DNA of 64,000 bases from Paenibacillus_V sp046244365 (GTDB lineage Bacteria > Bacillota > Bacilli > Paenibacillales > NBRC-103111), in contig NZ_CP176395.1 in NCBI RefSeq assembly GCF_046244365.1, positions 8,677,852-8,741,851 on the forward strand, read 5' to 3'. Made by a program: the position numbers and the translations under genes. Shown here one piece after another: positions 27,387 through 36,460 of this stretch. The notes below the pieces were generated by a model. That model was not told the DNA's origin. It saw nothing but the letters and a program-made list of their open reading frames with translations, and searched no databases. Position 1 is the first letter of the stretch. Each line of letters opens with the position of its first letter.

Positions 27387-27962
27387 TTATTTCAGGGGCG
27401 TCCTACTTGACCAGAGGGCATATCCTAGCAAAATCCATGTGACGCTCCAGAGCTCGAGAAGTATTGGCGAAGGTTCCCCGTTAGGAATAATAAAGAAGAC
27501 GATTTGAAGCGGAATCATCACAACGTAGTACAACCCAACGAAAAGCGGTGCCATCCGACGCCATCCCTTCAGCCATTGCGCAACGAACGCCGTAATTCCC
27601 AGCGTTAGCATACCGACTCCAAGCAGGAACGCTCCAATGGGATAAAAGAATTCGACCTCATGTCCTACGAAGTATTTTGACAAGATAGCTGCCAGATAAG
27701 AACAAATCCCCAGTAGGGTAATCGATGTGCCGATGTACCCGACCCGCCTCGTCCTGCCACTCCAGCTGGCACTAAGCGCGAGTACACCAAGCGGCCCGCA
27801 TGCTAGACCCAGATTCATCGAGATAGCTATTAAATCTACGATAATGGGAGGTACCTCCAGTAGCGATTCGATGTTCGAAATCACTACTATTAACAACCCG
27901 CCGATGAAGCACCCCAGGCCGGCAAAACGAATGCGGTCCGCCAATACTGCCGGACTAACCAT
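27387..27962 (-). CDS. Multi-helix membrane protein (DUF998/DUF4386-like)
   Basis: A 191-residue integral membrane protein with six predicted helices, including GLGCFIGGLLIVVIS, LGLACGPLGVLALSAS, IGTSITLLGICSYLAAI and VGLYYVVMIPLQIVFFII. Small six-helix proteins of this kind are common in Bacillales, and their function is unknown. ATG 27962 is chosen because AAGGAG lies 8 bases upstream; the GTG at 27971 overlaps that site. It sits upstream of the kinase-regulator pair, separated by a hairpin, and could be its signal partner. Confidence 0.65.
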   Translation of the reverse strand: MVSPAVLADRIRFAGLGCFIGGLLIVVISNIESLLEVPPIIVDLIAISMNLGLACGPLGVLALSASWSGRTRRVGYIGTSITLLGICSYLAAILSKYFVGHEVEFFYPIGAFLLGVGMLTLGITAFVAQWLKGWRRMAPLFVGLYYVVMIPLQIVFFIIPNGEPSPILLELWSVTWILLGYALWSSRTPLK

Positions 27963-28391
27963 ATGAATCACTCCTTAGTTGTGATGAAATATTGCATAAC
28001 TTGATTCGAAGTCCTACATAGTACCAGATATCTCGGAGTCAAATGAACCGGGAGGATAAACTTTTTATCACCCCCATAATCAATATGCCTGAATTCGTGG
28101 TAAATCTACAGTTGCATTGGACATTGAATCTCCTCCTTTTTCTTTACGAACGGTTCTACCGAGCGCTAATCAAAATTGTACCTGGAGATAGGTTTTATGG
28201 GATGTGATCTGCGTCCTGACTTTCTCTAGGAAAAAATGTCCCTGCCTCATACGGTTGTAGGACCCAGTGTCCCACAGACAGAACAAGGGCCGGTACAGAC
28301 CCACCTCTTCGGTGAGCTGCCCGACCCTTTAATTGCATCACGCACTTTACGTGTTCTCCTATTTAGCAGTAGCCCACATCAAGATTCACCC

Positions 28392-28544
28392 TCACAATCT
28401 AGGCTTAGTAAGCGTCAGTTGCGTCAATTCCTCCAACGTGACAGTACCGACAATTTTGACACCATTTGTAGCCCGATTTCCCCACTCAAAAGGTGGGTGG
28501 TGGTACGGATAATTGCCTCGAAGTGGCCCATCTAAACGGAGACA
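28392..28544 (-). pseudogene. C-terminal fragment of an unknown protein
   Basis: An open frame of 50 residues between stops reads GNYPYHHPPFEWGNRATNG and ends IVGTVTLEELTQLTLTKPRL. It looks coding but has no start codon or ribosome-binding site. The adjoining 28220-28390 is GC-rich and open in several frames, which suggests structured or foreign DNA. I could not identify it. The fragment is the first thing beyond the rlmH end on the accessory side. Confidence 0.35.
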
Positions 28545-28657
28545 TCACAAAAGCTCTAGAGGAGCGTGTATGGCTGAATTGAAATTTGCGAGCATGTGCA
28601 CCAGAATTCGATGCCCCTCAAGCAATCTCACTCGATCTCCACCAAAAAAACTTAGCG

Positions 28658-28675
28658 TTATTTATGGTACGGTTC
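28658..28675 (-). repeat. Resident rlmH 3' end, reference copy of the att-like repeat
   Basis: The minus strand reads GAACCGTACCATAAATAA, the last five codons and stop of rlmH. Five further copies lie to the left in the same orientation. The equivalent position in staphylococcal rlmH (orfX) is the attB site of SCC elements. Confidence 0.75.
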
Positions 28676-29137
28676 CCGCCTATTAATCTTAAACGCCCGA
28701 TACACCTGCTCGGCCAAAACAAGCCGCATCAGCTGATGCGGATACGTCAGCCGCCCGAACGACAGCTTCTGGTCGGCCCGCTTCAGTACGGCGGCGGAGA
28801 GGCCGTTGGAGCCGCCGATGACGAAGGCCAGCTGGCTTCGACCGTACGTGCCGAGGCGGTCGATCTGCTGCGCCAGCTCCTCGGACGACCAGAGGCTGCC
28901 GTCGATCGCCAGGGCGATGACGTGGGTCTCCGCCTTGATGTGCGCGAGAATACGCTCGCCTTCGCGATGCTTGACTTGCTCCTCCTCAGCCTCGCTCATC
29001 GTTTCCGGCGCTTTCTCATCCGGAACCTCGACGACCTGTACCTTGGCGTACGGCCCCATCCGCTTCAAATATTCGTTAATGCCGTCGGCCATAAACTTTT
29101 CTTTCAGCTTGCCGACCGCGATAATTTGGATGTTCAT
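28658..29137 (-). CDS. rlmH: 23S rRNA (pseudouridine1915-N3)-methyltransferase RlmH
   Basis: A 159-residue SPOUT-fold enzyme that uses S-adenosylmethionine to methylate pseudouridine 1915 of 23S rRNA in helix 69. The N-terminal [15 protein letters not shown], the cofactor-loop FVIGGSNGL and the C-terminal [18 protein letters not shown] are family hallmarks, and the length is typical. AAGGGAG precedes ATG 29137. It is the last gene of the conserved walR-to-rlmH region; everything to its left is accessory. Its final codons recur as an att-like repeat. The gene itself is intact. Confidence 0.97.
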   Translation of the reverse strand: MNIQIIAVGKLKEKFMADGINEYLKRMGPYAKVQVVEVPDEKAPETMSEAEEEQVKHREGERILAHIKAETHVIALAIDGSLWSSEELAQQIDRLGTYGRSQLAFVIGGSNGLSAAVLKRADQKLSFGRLTYPHQLMRLVLAEQVYRAFKINRREPYHK

Positions 29138-29234
29138 ATGCGTAAAACTCCCTTATTTAACATTATTTCCACGTGGAACATTGCATTTCGTTGCCTTTGC
29201 CCTCTCCCTTACCCGCTTCGATCCCTTCAACAAC

Positions 29235-29257
29235 AAAAAAGGAGAGCTCTCGCTCCC
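29235..29257 (-). terminator. Terminator after the CxxH/CxxC gene
   Basis: On the minus strand GGAGCGAGAGCTCTCC forms an imperfect hairpin followed by TTTTTTGTTG. It separates the htrA unit from rlmH. Confidence 0.55.
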
Positions 29258-29263
29258 CCACTT

Positions 29264-29437
29264 TTACACGACCAGAAATCGGCCCAGCTGATCGCAGCCG
29301 TGCTCTTCGCAGCAGGATGGCGGCGCCCATTCGGCGAAACGCGTCTCCTGCAGGTCGATCAGATCCGGCGCATCTTCGTATTCATCGACGAACCGGTCGA
29401 TCGCCAGCTCGAGATGGTCTTTGCAAACGACAAACAT
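29264..29437 (-). CDS. CxxH/CxxC protein of the htrA-rlmH region
   Basis: A 57-residue cytoplasmic protein. It has CKDH near the N-terminus (residues 5-8) and SCCEEHGC (41-48) near the C-terminus, a likely metal-binding set. Small CxxH/CxxC proteins sit in the same position between htrA and rlmH in many Bacillales, which supports the call; their function is unknown. ATG 29437 has a GGGGG tract 7 bases upstream. It lies 31 bp after htrA and is probably co-transcribed with it. Confidence 0.8.
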   Translation of the reverse strand: MFVVCKDHLELAIDRFVDEYEDAPDLIDLQETRFAEWAPPSCCEEHGCDQLGRFLVV

Positions 29438-29468
29438 TTGTATCCCCCAATTTGAGTGATCGCGGCCG

Positions 29469-30605
29469 CTACAGCTCGGCTAGCGTCAGCGTAGCGGAGG
29501 CCTTTTTCCCGGCGCGGTAGTATGTGATAGACAGTTTATCGCCGATTTTTTTCTCGTTGTATAAATATTTGCGCAGCGCCAGAGCGGAATTGACCGGCTT
29601 GCCGTCGAGCTCGACGATCACGTCGCTCGTCTTCAGCCCCGCTTCTTTGGCAGGACCCGTTGCATCAAGCACGATAACTCCAGTTTTCACATTCTCGGGC
29701 AATTTTAGTACTTCCAGACCGCTTTGGTACGATTGTAAATCTTCCAGCGTAATGCCCATCGCCGGACGCTTGATTTTGCTGTCTTGAATAAGCGCATCAA
29801 GAATCGGCTTCGCCTGGTTGATCGGAATCGCGAATCCGAGCCCCTCGACGCCGGTGGAGGCGATTTTCAGGCTGTTGATGCCGATGACTTTGCCGTCCAG
29901 CCCGACCAAAGGACCCCCGCTGTTGCCTTGGTTAATGGCCGCATCCGTCTGAATGACGTCGATTTCCCAATCCAGCTCGCCGTTCTGCCCAAGCGACACC
30001 GGAATGTTACTCTTAGGCCGGCTGATGACTCCGGTCGTTACCGTTTGCGAGAAGTCGAGGCCCAGAGGATTGCCGATCGCAATCGCCGTCTGGCCTGCCT
30101 TCAGGAGATCCGAATTGCCGAATTCGGCTATGCTGGTGATATCTTCCGAGTCGGTTTCCAGCACCGCCAAGTCCGTGTACATATCTTTGCCGAGTACGGT
30201 CGCTTTCTTATGCTTGCCGTCGGGGAGAACAATTTCGAACGAAGTGCCTCCGTCTATGACGTGGAAGTTTGTGGCGATACGCGCCTTGCCCCCGGTTTTC
30301 TGAAAAATGATGCCGGAGCCGAGTCCCGTGCCCATCGTTTTATCCTGCTTCGCATCCTTCATGGTGCTGAGCACGCTGACCACTGCAGGCTTCACCTTAT
30401 CGGCCGCTACCACCACCTGATCGTGCCCGCTGGAAGCGGACGGACGGACGAGCATAACGAGCCCGAAGCAGAGCAGCGCCCCCAATACCGCGGAAATGAC
30501 CGCTATCCAAACGATCCCTCCGTTGTTCTGAGGCTGCCGGTTCCAACCCCGCTGTCCCCATTTGGACATCTTCGTGGAATAAAAATCGTCGTGAAAAAAG
30601 CTCAA
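29469..30605 (-). CDS. htrA: HtrA/DegP-like serine protease with PDZ domain
   Basis: A 378-residue membrane-anchored protease. One N-terminal membrane helix (about 29-51, IVWIAVISAVLGALLCFGL) is followed by an S1C domain with His in TNFHVID, Asp in YTDLAVLE and Ser in GNSGGPLVG. A C-terminal PDZ domain (about 285-375) recognises unfolded substrates. It degrades or refolds misfolded exported proteins at the outer face of the membrane. TTG 30605 is the probable start, with GGGAGAGGG just upstream. It lies downstream of the walRK group but is separated by a plus-strand gene, so it needs its own promoter. Confidence 0.93.
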   Translation of the reverse strand: MSFFHDDFYSTKMSKWGQRGWNRQPQNNGGIVWIAVISAVLGALLCFGLVMLVRPSASSGHDQVVVAADKVKPAVVSVLSTMKDAKQDKTMGTGLGSGIIFQKTGGKARIATNFHVIDGGTSFEIVLPDGKHKKATVLGKDMYTDLAVLETDSEDITSIAEFGNSDLLKAGQTAIAIGNPLGLDFSQTVTTGVISRPKSNIPVSLGQNGELDWEIDVIQTDAAINQGNSGGPLVGLDGKVIGINSLKIASTGVEGLGFAIPINQAKPILDALIQDSKIKRPAMGITLEDLQSYQSGLEVLKLPENVKTGVIVLDATGPAKEAGLKTSDVIVELDGKPVNSALALRKYLYNEKKIGDKLSITYYRAGKKASATLTLAEL

Positions 30606-30778
30606 TCCATCCCTCTCCCCTCTGACGGATCGTCAGCCCTAACCGGTGAACCCGGCTTCTATCGTAACCTATCGGTTGTTTGATTTAAAATAATCGGAAT
30701 GTTTTCGCTAACGCTTGACTACAATAGTAACACAAAAGGAAGACAAAAATCATAGTTTCCTAGAAAAGGAGAATCGGG

Positions 30779-30985
30779 ATGAATCGTATCTTTAATCATT
30801 TGGAGCAGGTTGATTTAATCGGCAAACTGGCCGACATGAAAGAACAGCACTACCGCCAGACACTGCTTATCAGCGCCCTGTTAGAGCTGTTGATCGAGAA
30901 GGGTCAGCTCACCCATACCGAACTCGAAAACAAGCTCGTGCAGCTCGACGCCATCAATCCTGACCCAATTTATCCCAAGCAGTAG
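30779..30985 (+). CDS. Small helical protein of unknown function, opposite to its neighbours
   Basis: A 68-residue, largely helical cytoplasmic protein (QTLLISALLELLIEKGQL near its centre) with AAAGGAG 7 bases before ATG 30779. It is the only plus-strand gene between rlmH and yjzC, and its last 32 bp overlap the convergent end of walJ. The strong ribosome-binding site and amphipathic helices support a real gene. I do not recognise the family. Confidence 0.75.
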   Translation: MNRIFNHLEQVDLIGKLADMKEQHYRQTLLISALLELLIEKGQLTHTELENKLVQLDAINPDPIYPKQ

Positions 30986-31754
30986 GCCGGTCGAAAAACG
31001 TATCCATCAACCTCACTTGATCTTCCGTGATCCGCTGTTCTTCGAGAATATTGCCAACCGTTAACCGCGCCAAGTCCATCATGTTATGATCGCGGCTCAA
31101 ATGCGCCAAATATACCCGCTTCGTCTTCGACGAAAGAATTTCGCACAGGCCTTCGCCTGCCGCTTCATTGGACAAGTGGCCGACATCGCTGAGGATGCGC
31201 CGTTTGATGTTCCACGGGTATTTGCCCATGCGCAGCATTTCGATATCGTGATTGGATTCGAGTACGAGTACGTCCGAATCTTTGATTTTCTCTTTGACCT
31301 TGCCGCTCATATAGCCCAGATCGGTAGCGAGGCTCAGCTTCTGATCCCCTTCGTGAAAGCAGTACCCGACTGGCTCCGCCGCATCGTGCGAAATGCCGAA
31401 CGATTCGATCTGCATCGTGCCGATCTCAAGCAGCCCGCCCGTATCGAGCACCCGCCTGTTGGCTTCGGCGATTTCGCCGATTTGCCGGTCCAGCTCCGCC
31501 CACGTTTTCTCGTTCGCGTAGATGGGAAGGTCGAACTTGCGCGCAACCGCGCCAAGTCCTTTAATATGATCGGCGTGCTCATGCGTCACCACAATCGCAT
31601 CCAAGTCGTTGCCGCACATACCGCGCTCCTGCAGCAGCTCGTCGATCTTCTTCGCGCTGAAGCCGGCATCGACGAGAATGTTCGTTTCCTCGTTCGTCAC
31701 GACCGTCGCGTTACCCGTAGATCCGCTTGATAAAATACTGAATCGTAACCCCAT
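30954..31754 (-). CDS. walJ: WalJ/YycJ metallo-beta-lactamase-fold exonuclease-like protein
   Basis: A 266-residue soluble metallohydrolase. The metal-binding HEHADH motif lies near residue 62, with SHDAAEP, SLATDLG, ESNHD and LAHLSRDHN carrying further ligands. YycJ/WalJ proteins are linked to DNA or RNA end processing and to coordination of cell division with replication. ATG 31754 (MGLRFSILSSGSTGN) has GAGGGAG upstream; longer upstream frames are non-coding. It ends the walR-walK-yycH-yycI-walJ operon, 91 bp after yycI. Confidence 0.92.
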   Translation of the reverse strand: MGLRFSILSSGSTGNATVVTNEETNILVDAGFSAKKIDELLQERGMCGNDLDAIVVTHEHADHIKGLGAVARKFDLPIYANEKTWAELDRQIGEIAEANRRVLDTGGLLEIGTMQIESFGISHDAAEPVGYCFHEGDQKLSLATDLGYMSGKVKEKIKDSDVLVLESNHDIEMLRMGKYPWNIKRRILSDVGHLSNEAAGEGLCEILSSKTKRVYLAHLSRDHNMMDLARLTVGNILEEQRITEDQVRLMDTFFDRPTAWDKLGQD

Positions 31755-31845
31755 ATTCCTGCTCCCTCTGCCCTTGCGTCCATGCTGTCTGTCATGCTGC
31801 CATATATGCTTAACCGGCGATCCAATAGATGAATCCTCACCGGAC

Positions 31846-32583
31846 TTACTTCCGCTGCTCCTGAGGCCGTTCCAGCTCGCCGTTGAACGCCTGGACGTAA
31901 TACGGTCCTCCTTCGGCAAGCACGACGCGCCAAGTCGGCAGCAGCACTTGCGTCTCCGAATCGAACTGCTGCCCATGATACCCAAGCCGCACGTCCGCGA
32001 TGACGGAGCCTTCCGGCAAGTTTTCCGCCAGGCTGCGAATCGCCGTATAAGCCGAAATAACCTTCTGCTCTTTGTGCTCTCCTCCTGATTGTACTTCAAC
32101 CTTCGTCTGTTTAAAACCGTTGATTTCGCCTTTTTGTCCATACAGATGGAGCGTCGCGTCAAAGAGCGGCATATCGGTCATCATCTGGTAGAAAACATAC
32201 TCGTCGTCGCGGCTCAGCGCCGTATCGAGCTTGTACGCAGTAGCGTTCTCAACCGGGAGCTTCGCAATGACTTCTTTCAGCCCGCTTCGGCTGATGAGGT
32301 TGACGTATTTGATCGGCTGCTGGAGCGTAACCTTCTTGGCGTCTCGGTATTTCTCAGGCAGCTTCACCGTAATTTGCCCGAGCTTCGGCGTATCTTTAGG
32401 TACGTCGGCAAGCACCCGGATGTTCTTGATCGCGAGCAGCTTGTTCGTCTCCTCGATAATGCTGGCCGTATCGGTTTCCGAATATGTCTGGCTAAAGCGC
32501 GTGACCCACAGCTGATAGCCGAGCAGCACATTCAGAAACAAGAACGATACGATCAAAATCGTCTTCGCCCGTCCCCAATCCAT
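31846..32583 (-). CDS. yycI: Two-component accessory protein YycI
   Basis: A 245-residue protein with one N-terminal membrane helix (ILIVSFLFLNVLLGYQLW) and an extracytoplasmic domain. In Bacillus, YycI and YycH bind WalK through their membrane helices and restrain it; in Staphylococcus they activate it. The gene starts 15 bp after yycH and has GGGGGTG before its ATG. The position in the operon supports the call as much as the sequence does. Confidence 0.92.
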   Translation of the reverse strand: MDWGRAKTILIVSFLFLNVLLGYQLWVTRFSQTYSETDTASIIEETNKLLAIKNIRVLADVPKDTPKLGQITVKLPEKYRDAKKVTLQQPIKYVNLISRSGLKEVIAKLPVENATAYKLDTALSRDDEYVFYQMMTDMPLFDATLHLYGQKGEINGFKQTKVEVQSGGEHKEQKVISAYTAIRSLAENLPEGSVIADVRLGYHGQQFDSETQVLLPTWRVVLAEGGPYYVQAFNGELERPQEQRK

Positions 32584-32598
32584 CCGTTCACCCCCGCT

Positions 32599-33891
32599 TC
32601 ATCGTTCCGCCAAAAACTCGAACGTACCGTCCCGCAGCTCAACCGCCCAGCGCGGAATCAAGTCCACAAACTGATCCGTAACGACCGCCTGGTACGCCGG
32701 GAAAATCGACACCGCCATAACCCTGCGCGGATAGGCGTTCACAAGCTCGTCAAGCTCCTTGCCGCCCGGCAGCGAGGCTTCCTTTCGCGTCGCCCCTTTA
32801 AGATCCGGAATAACCGTCGAACGCTCGTAGCCCGACAGAACGCCCTTCTGGAGCACAACCTTGATATAGCCGAACGTGTCCTGTTTCGTATTGATGACCG
32901 GGACATTGTCCACGTATTGTCTGAATACGAACGTCTGCGGTCCAAACGACTGCTTCGGCGTAATTTTGCTGAGCATGTATGCGCTGTTCCAGCCGCCGTG
33001 CTGGTTGACGAACTGAATGCCGGACAGCAGATTGCCCTTGACGTCGGACCGGCTCTCGGCCGGCGTAAATATCGGATCCGAATAGCTGAACCATCGCTGA
33101 TCCGGCCTGATCTGCAATCCTTTTTTGCTATCCGTGTAGATTTGCGAGCCGTCCCGCTCCTGCAGGAAACGCGTCAGCCCCGGGTCGACGAACAAGCTGC
33201 GCTTGAGCTGGTCGGCCGTAAACTGCGTGTACGGCATCCGGATTTTGGCCATGGCGACCGGCTGATCCGGCAAATAATAATCGCCGTTGTCGGAGTGGTA
33301 TTTCGTCAAATATTCCCCGAACCCTACCGCCTTCTCCACATCCTTGGCCAGAACATCGGCCTTTACGACTTCATAAACGGTCGTTCCGGTTTCCGTGAAG
33401 AAGTACGTTTTGACGTCTTCTTTATTATCCTTGATGTAGATCCAAATCTTCGTAATGTAGTCGTTGTCGGTCGGCAAATCCTCGTTGATGCGCAGCATCG
33501 TCTGCAAAATATTGAGCGGTACCGCGTCCTTGAACCGTACCTCGAACCCGATCTGATTGTTCCGGATATCGTCGAGATTGATGCCCGCCGTGATCAGATT
33601 CGTCTTGCGCAGCCCGTCAAACGTCCGCCTCTTCAGCAAGTCGTTGTAGATCCGCTCGTAAAATTGATGATTGAAAGGCAGCACCGTATGGCTCTTCTTC
33701 CCGAAATGCAGAACGATTTCGTCCGGGTACAGCAGATCGGACAGCTCTGCCTGCGTGCCGTTAAGCTGCGTTTCCAAATAATCCGTCTGCGTGATCGACT
33801 CGAACTTCGGCGTCCCGTAAGCAAGGAAATAGCTCTGAAGGAGACTCGTCGCAACGAGCAAGGTAAGGAGGATCGATTTGAACTTATCCAT
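32599..33891 (-). CDS. yycH: Two-component accessory protein YycH
   Basis: A 430-residue protein with one N-terminal membrane helix (ILLTLLVATSLLQSYFLAYG) and a large outer domain, typical of YycH. It modulates WalK activity together with YycI. Its ATG overlaps the walK stop (TAATG), and GGAGG lies 10 bases upstream, which indicates translational coupling. Length and gene order match Bacillales YycH. Confidence 0.92.
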   Translation of the reverse strand: MDKFKSILLTLLVATSLLQSYFLAYGTPKFESITQTDYLETQLNGTQAELSDLLYPDEIVLHFGKKSHTVLPFNHQFYERIYNDLLKRRTFDGLRKTNLITAGINLDDIRNNQIGFEVRFKDAVPLNILQTMLRINEDLPTDNDYITKIWIYIKDNKEDVKTYFFTETGTTVYEVVKADVLAKDVEKAVGFGEYLTKYHSDNGDYYLPDQPVAMAKIRMPYTQFTADQLKRSLFVDPGLTRFLQERDGSQIYTDSKKGLQIRPDQRWFSYSDPIFTPAESRSDVKGNLLSGIQFVNQHGGWNSAYMLSKITPKQSFGPQTFVFRQYVDNVPVINTKQDTFGYIKVVLQKGVLSGYERSTVIPDLKGATRKEASLPGGKELDELVNAYPRRVMAVSIFPAYQAVVTDQFVDLIPRWAVELRDGTFEFLAER

Positions 33892-35726
33892 TAGGCCGTT
33901 TCCTCCTCCCTTACATAAGGCAGCGTAAAGGTTACCTTCGTGCCGTGGTTATATTCCGATTCCAGAAAAATCGTACCGCCGTGCGCCTTTATAATTTCCC
34001 GGGCAATCGACAGGCCTAGACCCGTGCCGCCCATATTTCGCGATCTTGCTTTATCCACCCGGTAAAACCGTTCGAAAATACGGTCCAGATCTTTCTTCGG
34101 GATCCCGATTCCGTTATCCTTGACCGCTACTTCCACCGTCTCCGGATCGACAAGCCGGGCGGATATCGAAATGTTCCCGCCGTCCCCGGTATATTTGATT
34201 GCGTTGGACACGAGATTGTCCAGCACTTGGTCGATTTTGTCCCGATCCAGCAGCACTTCCCCGATCTCGTCCTCCACGTTCATGGCGATCTCGATCCGCC
34301 GCTGCTGCAGCTGGAATGAAAACCGGTCGGCCACCTCTTCCAGCATTTCGCCGACACTCGTCCACGACTTCGCCAATATCGCCTGCTTCGAATCCAGCCG
34401 CGACAGGTGAAGAAGGTCCGTAACGAGCCGAATCATCCGTTCCGTCTCGCTGCGCGTCACGCCGATAAAACGGTGCGCCAACGCCGTCTCCTCGATTGCG
34501 CCGTCCTCAAGCGCTTCCAGATAGCTCTTGATCGTCGTAAGCGGCGTCCGCAGCTCATGGGATACGTTCGCCACGAACTCGCGCCGCGCCAGCTCCAGCT
34601 CCTCCTGCTCCGTTACGTCGTGAAGCACGACGATCGTACCCATCACGCCCAGCTCGCGCCGGTGAATCGGGGTAAAGGTGACACGGATTTTACGGTTTTC
34701 CTCCTCCGCCGCCTGCGTGAGCTCGATCATGATCGGCGTCCCCTTCTGCTCTCCGTGGATACGGCTCATCGCCACTTCCTTGTCGAGCCGCAGCACCTTG
34801 TACAAGTTGCCCCCAAGCGCCGCGCTTTCTTCAAGCTGAAGCATCTGCTTCGCCTGCTGGTTGATCAGGATGACGTTATCCAATTCGTCCGCGGCCACTA
34901 CGCCGTCGCTCATGTTCGACAGGATCGAGGAGAGCTTCTCCTTCTCCTCCTCGTTGACCAGCAGCGCTTCCTTCAGCCGATTCGTCATGTAATTAAACGC
35001 GAAGCTGAGCTGGCCGATCTCGTCGTAGCTGAACACCTTCACCTTTTGATTGAAATTGCCTTCCGCTACCGAGGTGACCTGCTTCGTAATTTCCTTGATC
35101 GGGCTTGTAATCGTATGCGATAAAATAACGCCGAGCAGCGCCGTCATCGCAATCGAGATCAGCGTCCCCGACAGAAAAATGCGGTTAATCCGGTTCGACG
35201 TGCTGTATATCTCCTCCATCGACGCGACAACGTACACCGCTCCGATGACTTTCGTATCGCTCGTCACCGGCTTGGCGATCGCCTTCTTCCGGAAGCCGTC
35301 CCCATCGAGAAACACCTGCTCGTTATCTTTGTCTCTGATGTTCTGCAAAGCCCGGCTGACGACGAGCCGCGTATTTTTCTGCCCGACGATCTCTTTCGAA
35401 TTCGGCTGCGACGTCGCGATGACGATGCCGCTCGCATCGATGATTTGAATATCCCAGTTGCTGACGCGGTTCCATTCCAGCAGAAACTCGGTGATCGAAT
35501 CCTCGCCCGTCTTCTTGCTGTCCTGGTTGACGGACAATTTGGGTTCCACGTAGTCCGCCAGCAGCAGCGCCTGTTTATTCAGCGAGTCGGTGAACGTGCC
35601 CATAAAGGAGCTTTCCGTCGTCCGGACAAAATAGATGCCGATCAATTGCATCGCAAACAAGATAAGCAGCACGTAGATCAGGATGAATTTGACTTGTATG
35701 GTCCGGATAAAACGAAAGCCTCTCAT
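33891..35726 (-). CDS. walK: Essential cell-wall sensor histidine kinase WalK
   Basis: 611 residues. Two membrane helices (about 10-32 and 185-207) flank an extracytoplasmic PAS-like sensor. They are followed by HAMP, a cytoplasmic PAS (about 265-370), HisKA with [14 protein letters not shown], and HATPase_c ([26 protein letters not shown]). WalK phosphorylates WalR to control peptidoglycan hydrolases. It overlaps walR by 4 bp (ATGA). A near-consensus Noc site lies inside the gene at 33994-34007. Confidence 0.97.
   Translation of the reverse strand: MRGFRFIRTIQVKFILIYVLLILFAMQLIGIYFVRTTESSFMGTFTDSLNKQALLLADYVEPKLSVNQDSKKTGEDSITEFLLEWNRVSNWDIQIIDASGIVIATSQPNSKEIVGQKNTRLVVSRALQNIRDKDNEQVFLDGDGFRKKAIAKPVTSDTKVIGAVYVVASMEEIYSTSNRINRIFLSGTLISIAMTALLGVILSHTITSPIKEITKQVTSVAEGNFNQKVKVFSYDEIGQLSFAFNYMTNRLKEALLVNEEEKEKLSSILSNMSDGVVAADELDNVILINQQAKQMLQLEESAALGGNLYKVLRLDKEVAMSRIHGEQKGTPIMIELTQAAEEENRKIRVTFTPIHRRELGVMGTIVVLHDVTEQEELELARREFVANVSHELRTPLTTIKSYLEALEDGAIEETALAHRFIGVTRSETERMIRLVTDLLHLSRLDSKQAILAKSWTSVGEMLEEVADRFSFQLQQRRIEIAMNVEDEIGEVLLDRDKIDQVLDNLVSNAIKYTGDGGNISISARLVDPETVEVAVKDNGIGIPKKDLDRIFERFYRVDKARSRNMGGTGLGLSIAREIIKAHGGTIFLESEYNHGTKVTFTLPYVREEETA
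33994..34007. promoter_or_regulatory. Candidate Noc-binding site inside walK
   Basis: ATTTCCCGGGCAAT differs from the Bacillus Noc consensus ATTTCCCGGGAAAT at one position. Noc is encoded in this window (55734-56552), and its sites cluster around the origin in Bacillus. Confidence 0.5.
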
Positions 35727-36460
35727 GCAAAAGCGCCGCCCTGTTTCGGGTTCCGCATCATATAGCCGAGCCCTCTGCGCGTTGTGATGTATTCCGGCTT
35801 ACTCGGATCGTCTTCGATTTTCTCGCGCAACCGGCGGATCGTCACATCGACCGTACGGACATCGCCGTAATAGTCGTAGCCCCATACCGCTTGAAGCAGA
35901 TGCTCGCGGGTCATGACCTTGCCGTTGTTGCGGGCCATATAGTAAATGAGCTCGAACTCCCGGTGCGTCAAATCCAGCAGCGCGCCGTCCTTATAGACGA
36001 CGTACATGTCGCTGTCGATAAGCAGCTTATGGATACGCAGCCCTTGCGGCGCAGGAGCGCCCTCCGCCTCCGGTTGGTTGGCCTGGGTCTGCGCTTGCGT
36101 CTGACGGCGCAAATGCGCTTTCACGCGGGCCAGCAGCTCGCGCGTCCCGAACGGCTTGGTGACGTAGTCGTCAGCCCCCATTTCGAGCCCGAGCACCTTG
36201 TCGATCTCCGAGTCTTTGGCCGTCAGCATGATGATCGGCGTGTTGCGCTTTGCCCGCACTTCCCGGCAAACATCCATGCCGTTCTTCACCGGCAGCATCA
36301 AGTCGAGCAATATTAGATCGGGGTCCTCGCTGAATGCGAGCTCCACCGCTTCTCCTCCGTCGTACGCGCAGACGACCTGGTAGCCTTCCTTCTCCAGATT
36401 AAATTTCAAAATGTCCGCAATCGGCCGTTCGTCGTCCACCACTAAAATTTTCCCGTACAT
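35723..36460 (-). CDS. walR: Essential response regulator WalR
   Basis: A 245-residue OmpR/PhoB-family regulator. The receiver has DDE (about 9-11), phospho-Asp in [13 protein letters not shown] (about 53) and Lys in VTKPFG. The winged-helix domain contains [15 protein letters not shown] and [15 protein letters not shown], the WalR recognition helix. The linker is longer than in Bacillus and Gln-rich ([16 protein letters not shown]). It heads the walRK-yycHI-walJ operon and controls autolysins and wall-remodelling genes. Confidence 0.97.
   Translation of the reverse strand: MYGKILVVDDERPIADILKFNLEKEGYQVVCAYDGGEAVELAFSEDPDLILLDLMLPVKNGMDVCREVRAKRNTPIIMLTAKDSEIDKVLGLEMGADDYVTKPFGTRELLARVKAHLRRQTQAQTQANQPEAEGAPAPQGLRIHKLLIDSDMYVVYKDGALLDLTHREFELIYYMARNNGKVMTREHLLQAVWGYDYYGDVRTVDVTIRRLREKIEDDPSKPEYITTRRGLGYMMRNPKQGGAFA

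Noticed and set aside
28141..28168. CTTTACGAACGGTTCTACCGAGCGCT looked like another att copy.
   Set aside because: It needs several gaps, lacks the His-Lys codons and the TTCGCC flank; it is below the level I would call.
9181..28675. The core TATGGTACGGTTC resembles group II intron domain V (ACGTACGGTTC).
   Set aside because: Each copy reads as the rlmH C-terminus on the minus strand, the domain V partner strand is absent, and no reverse transcriptase is present.
32089..33894. A 601-codon plus-strand frame opposite yycH and yycI.
   Set aside because: It is a GC-skew shadow of real minus-strand genes with clear YycH/YycI features; no ribosome-binding site and an implausible composition.
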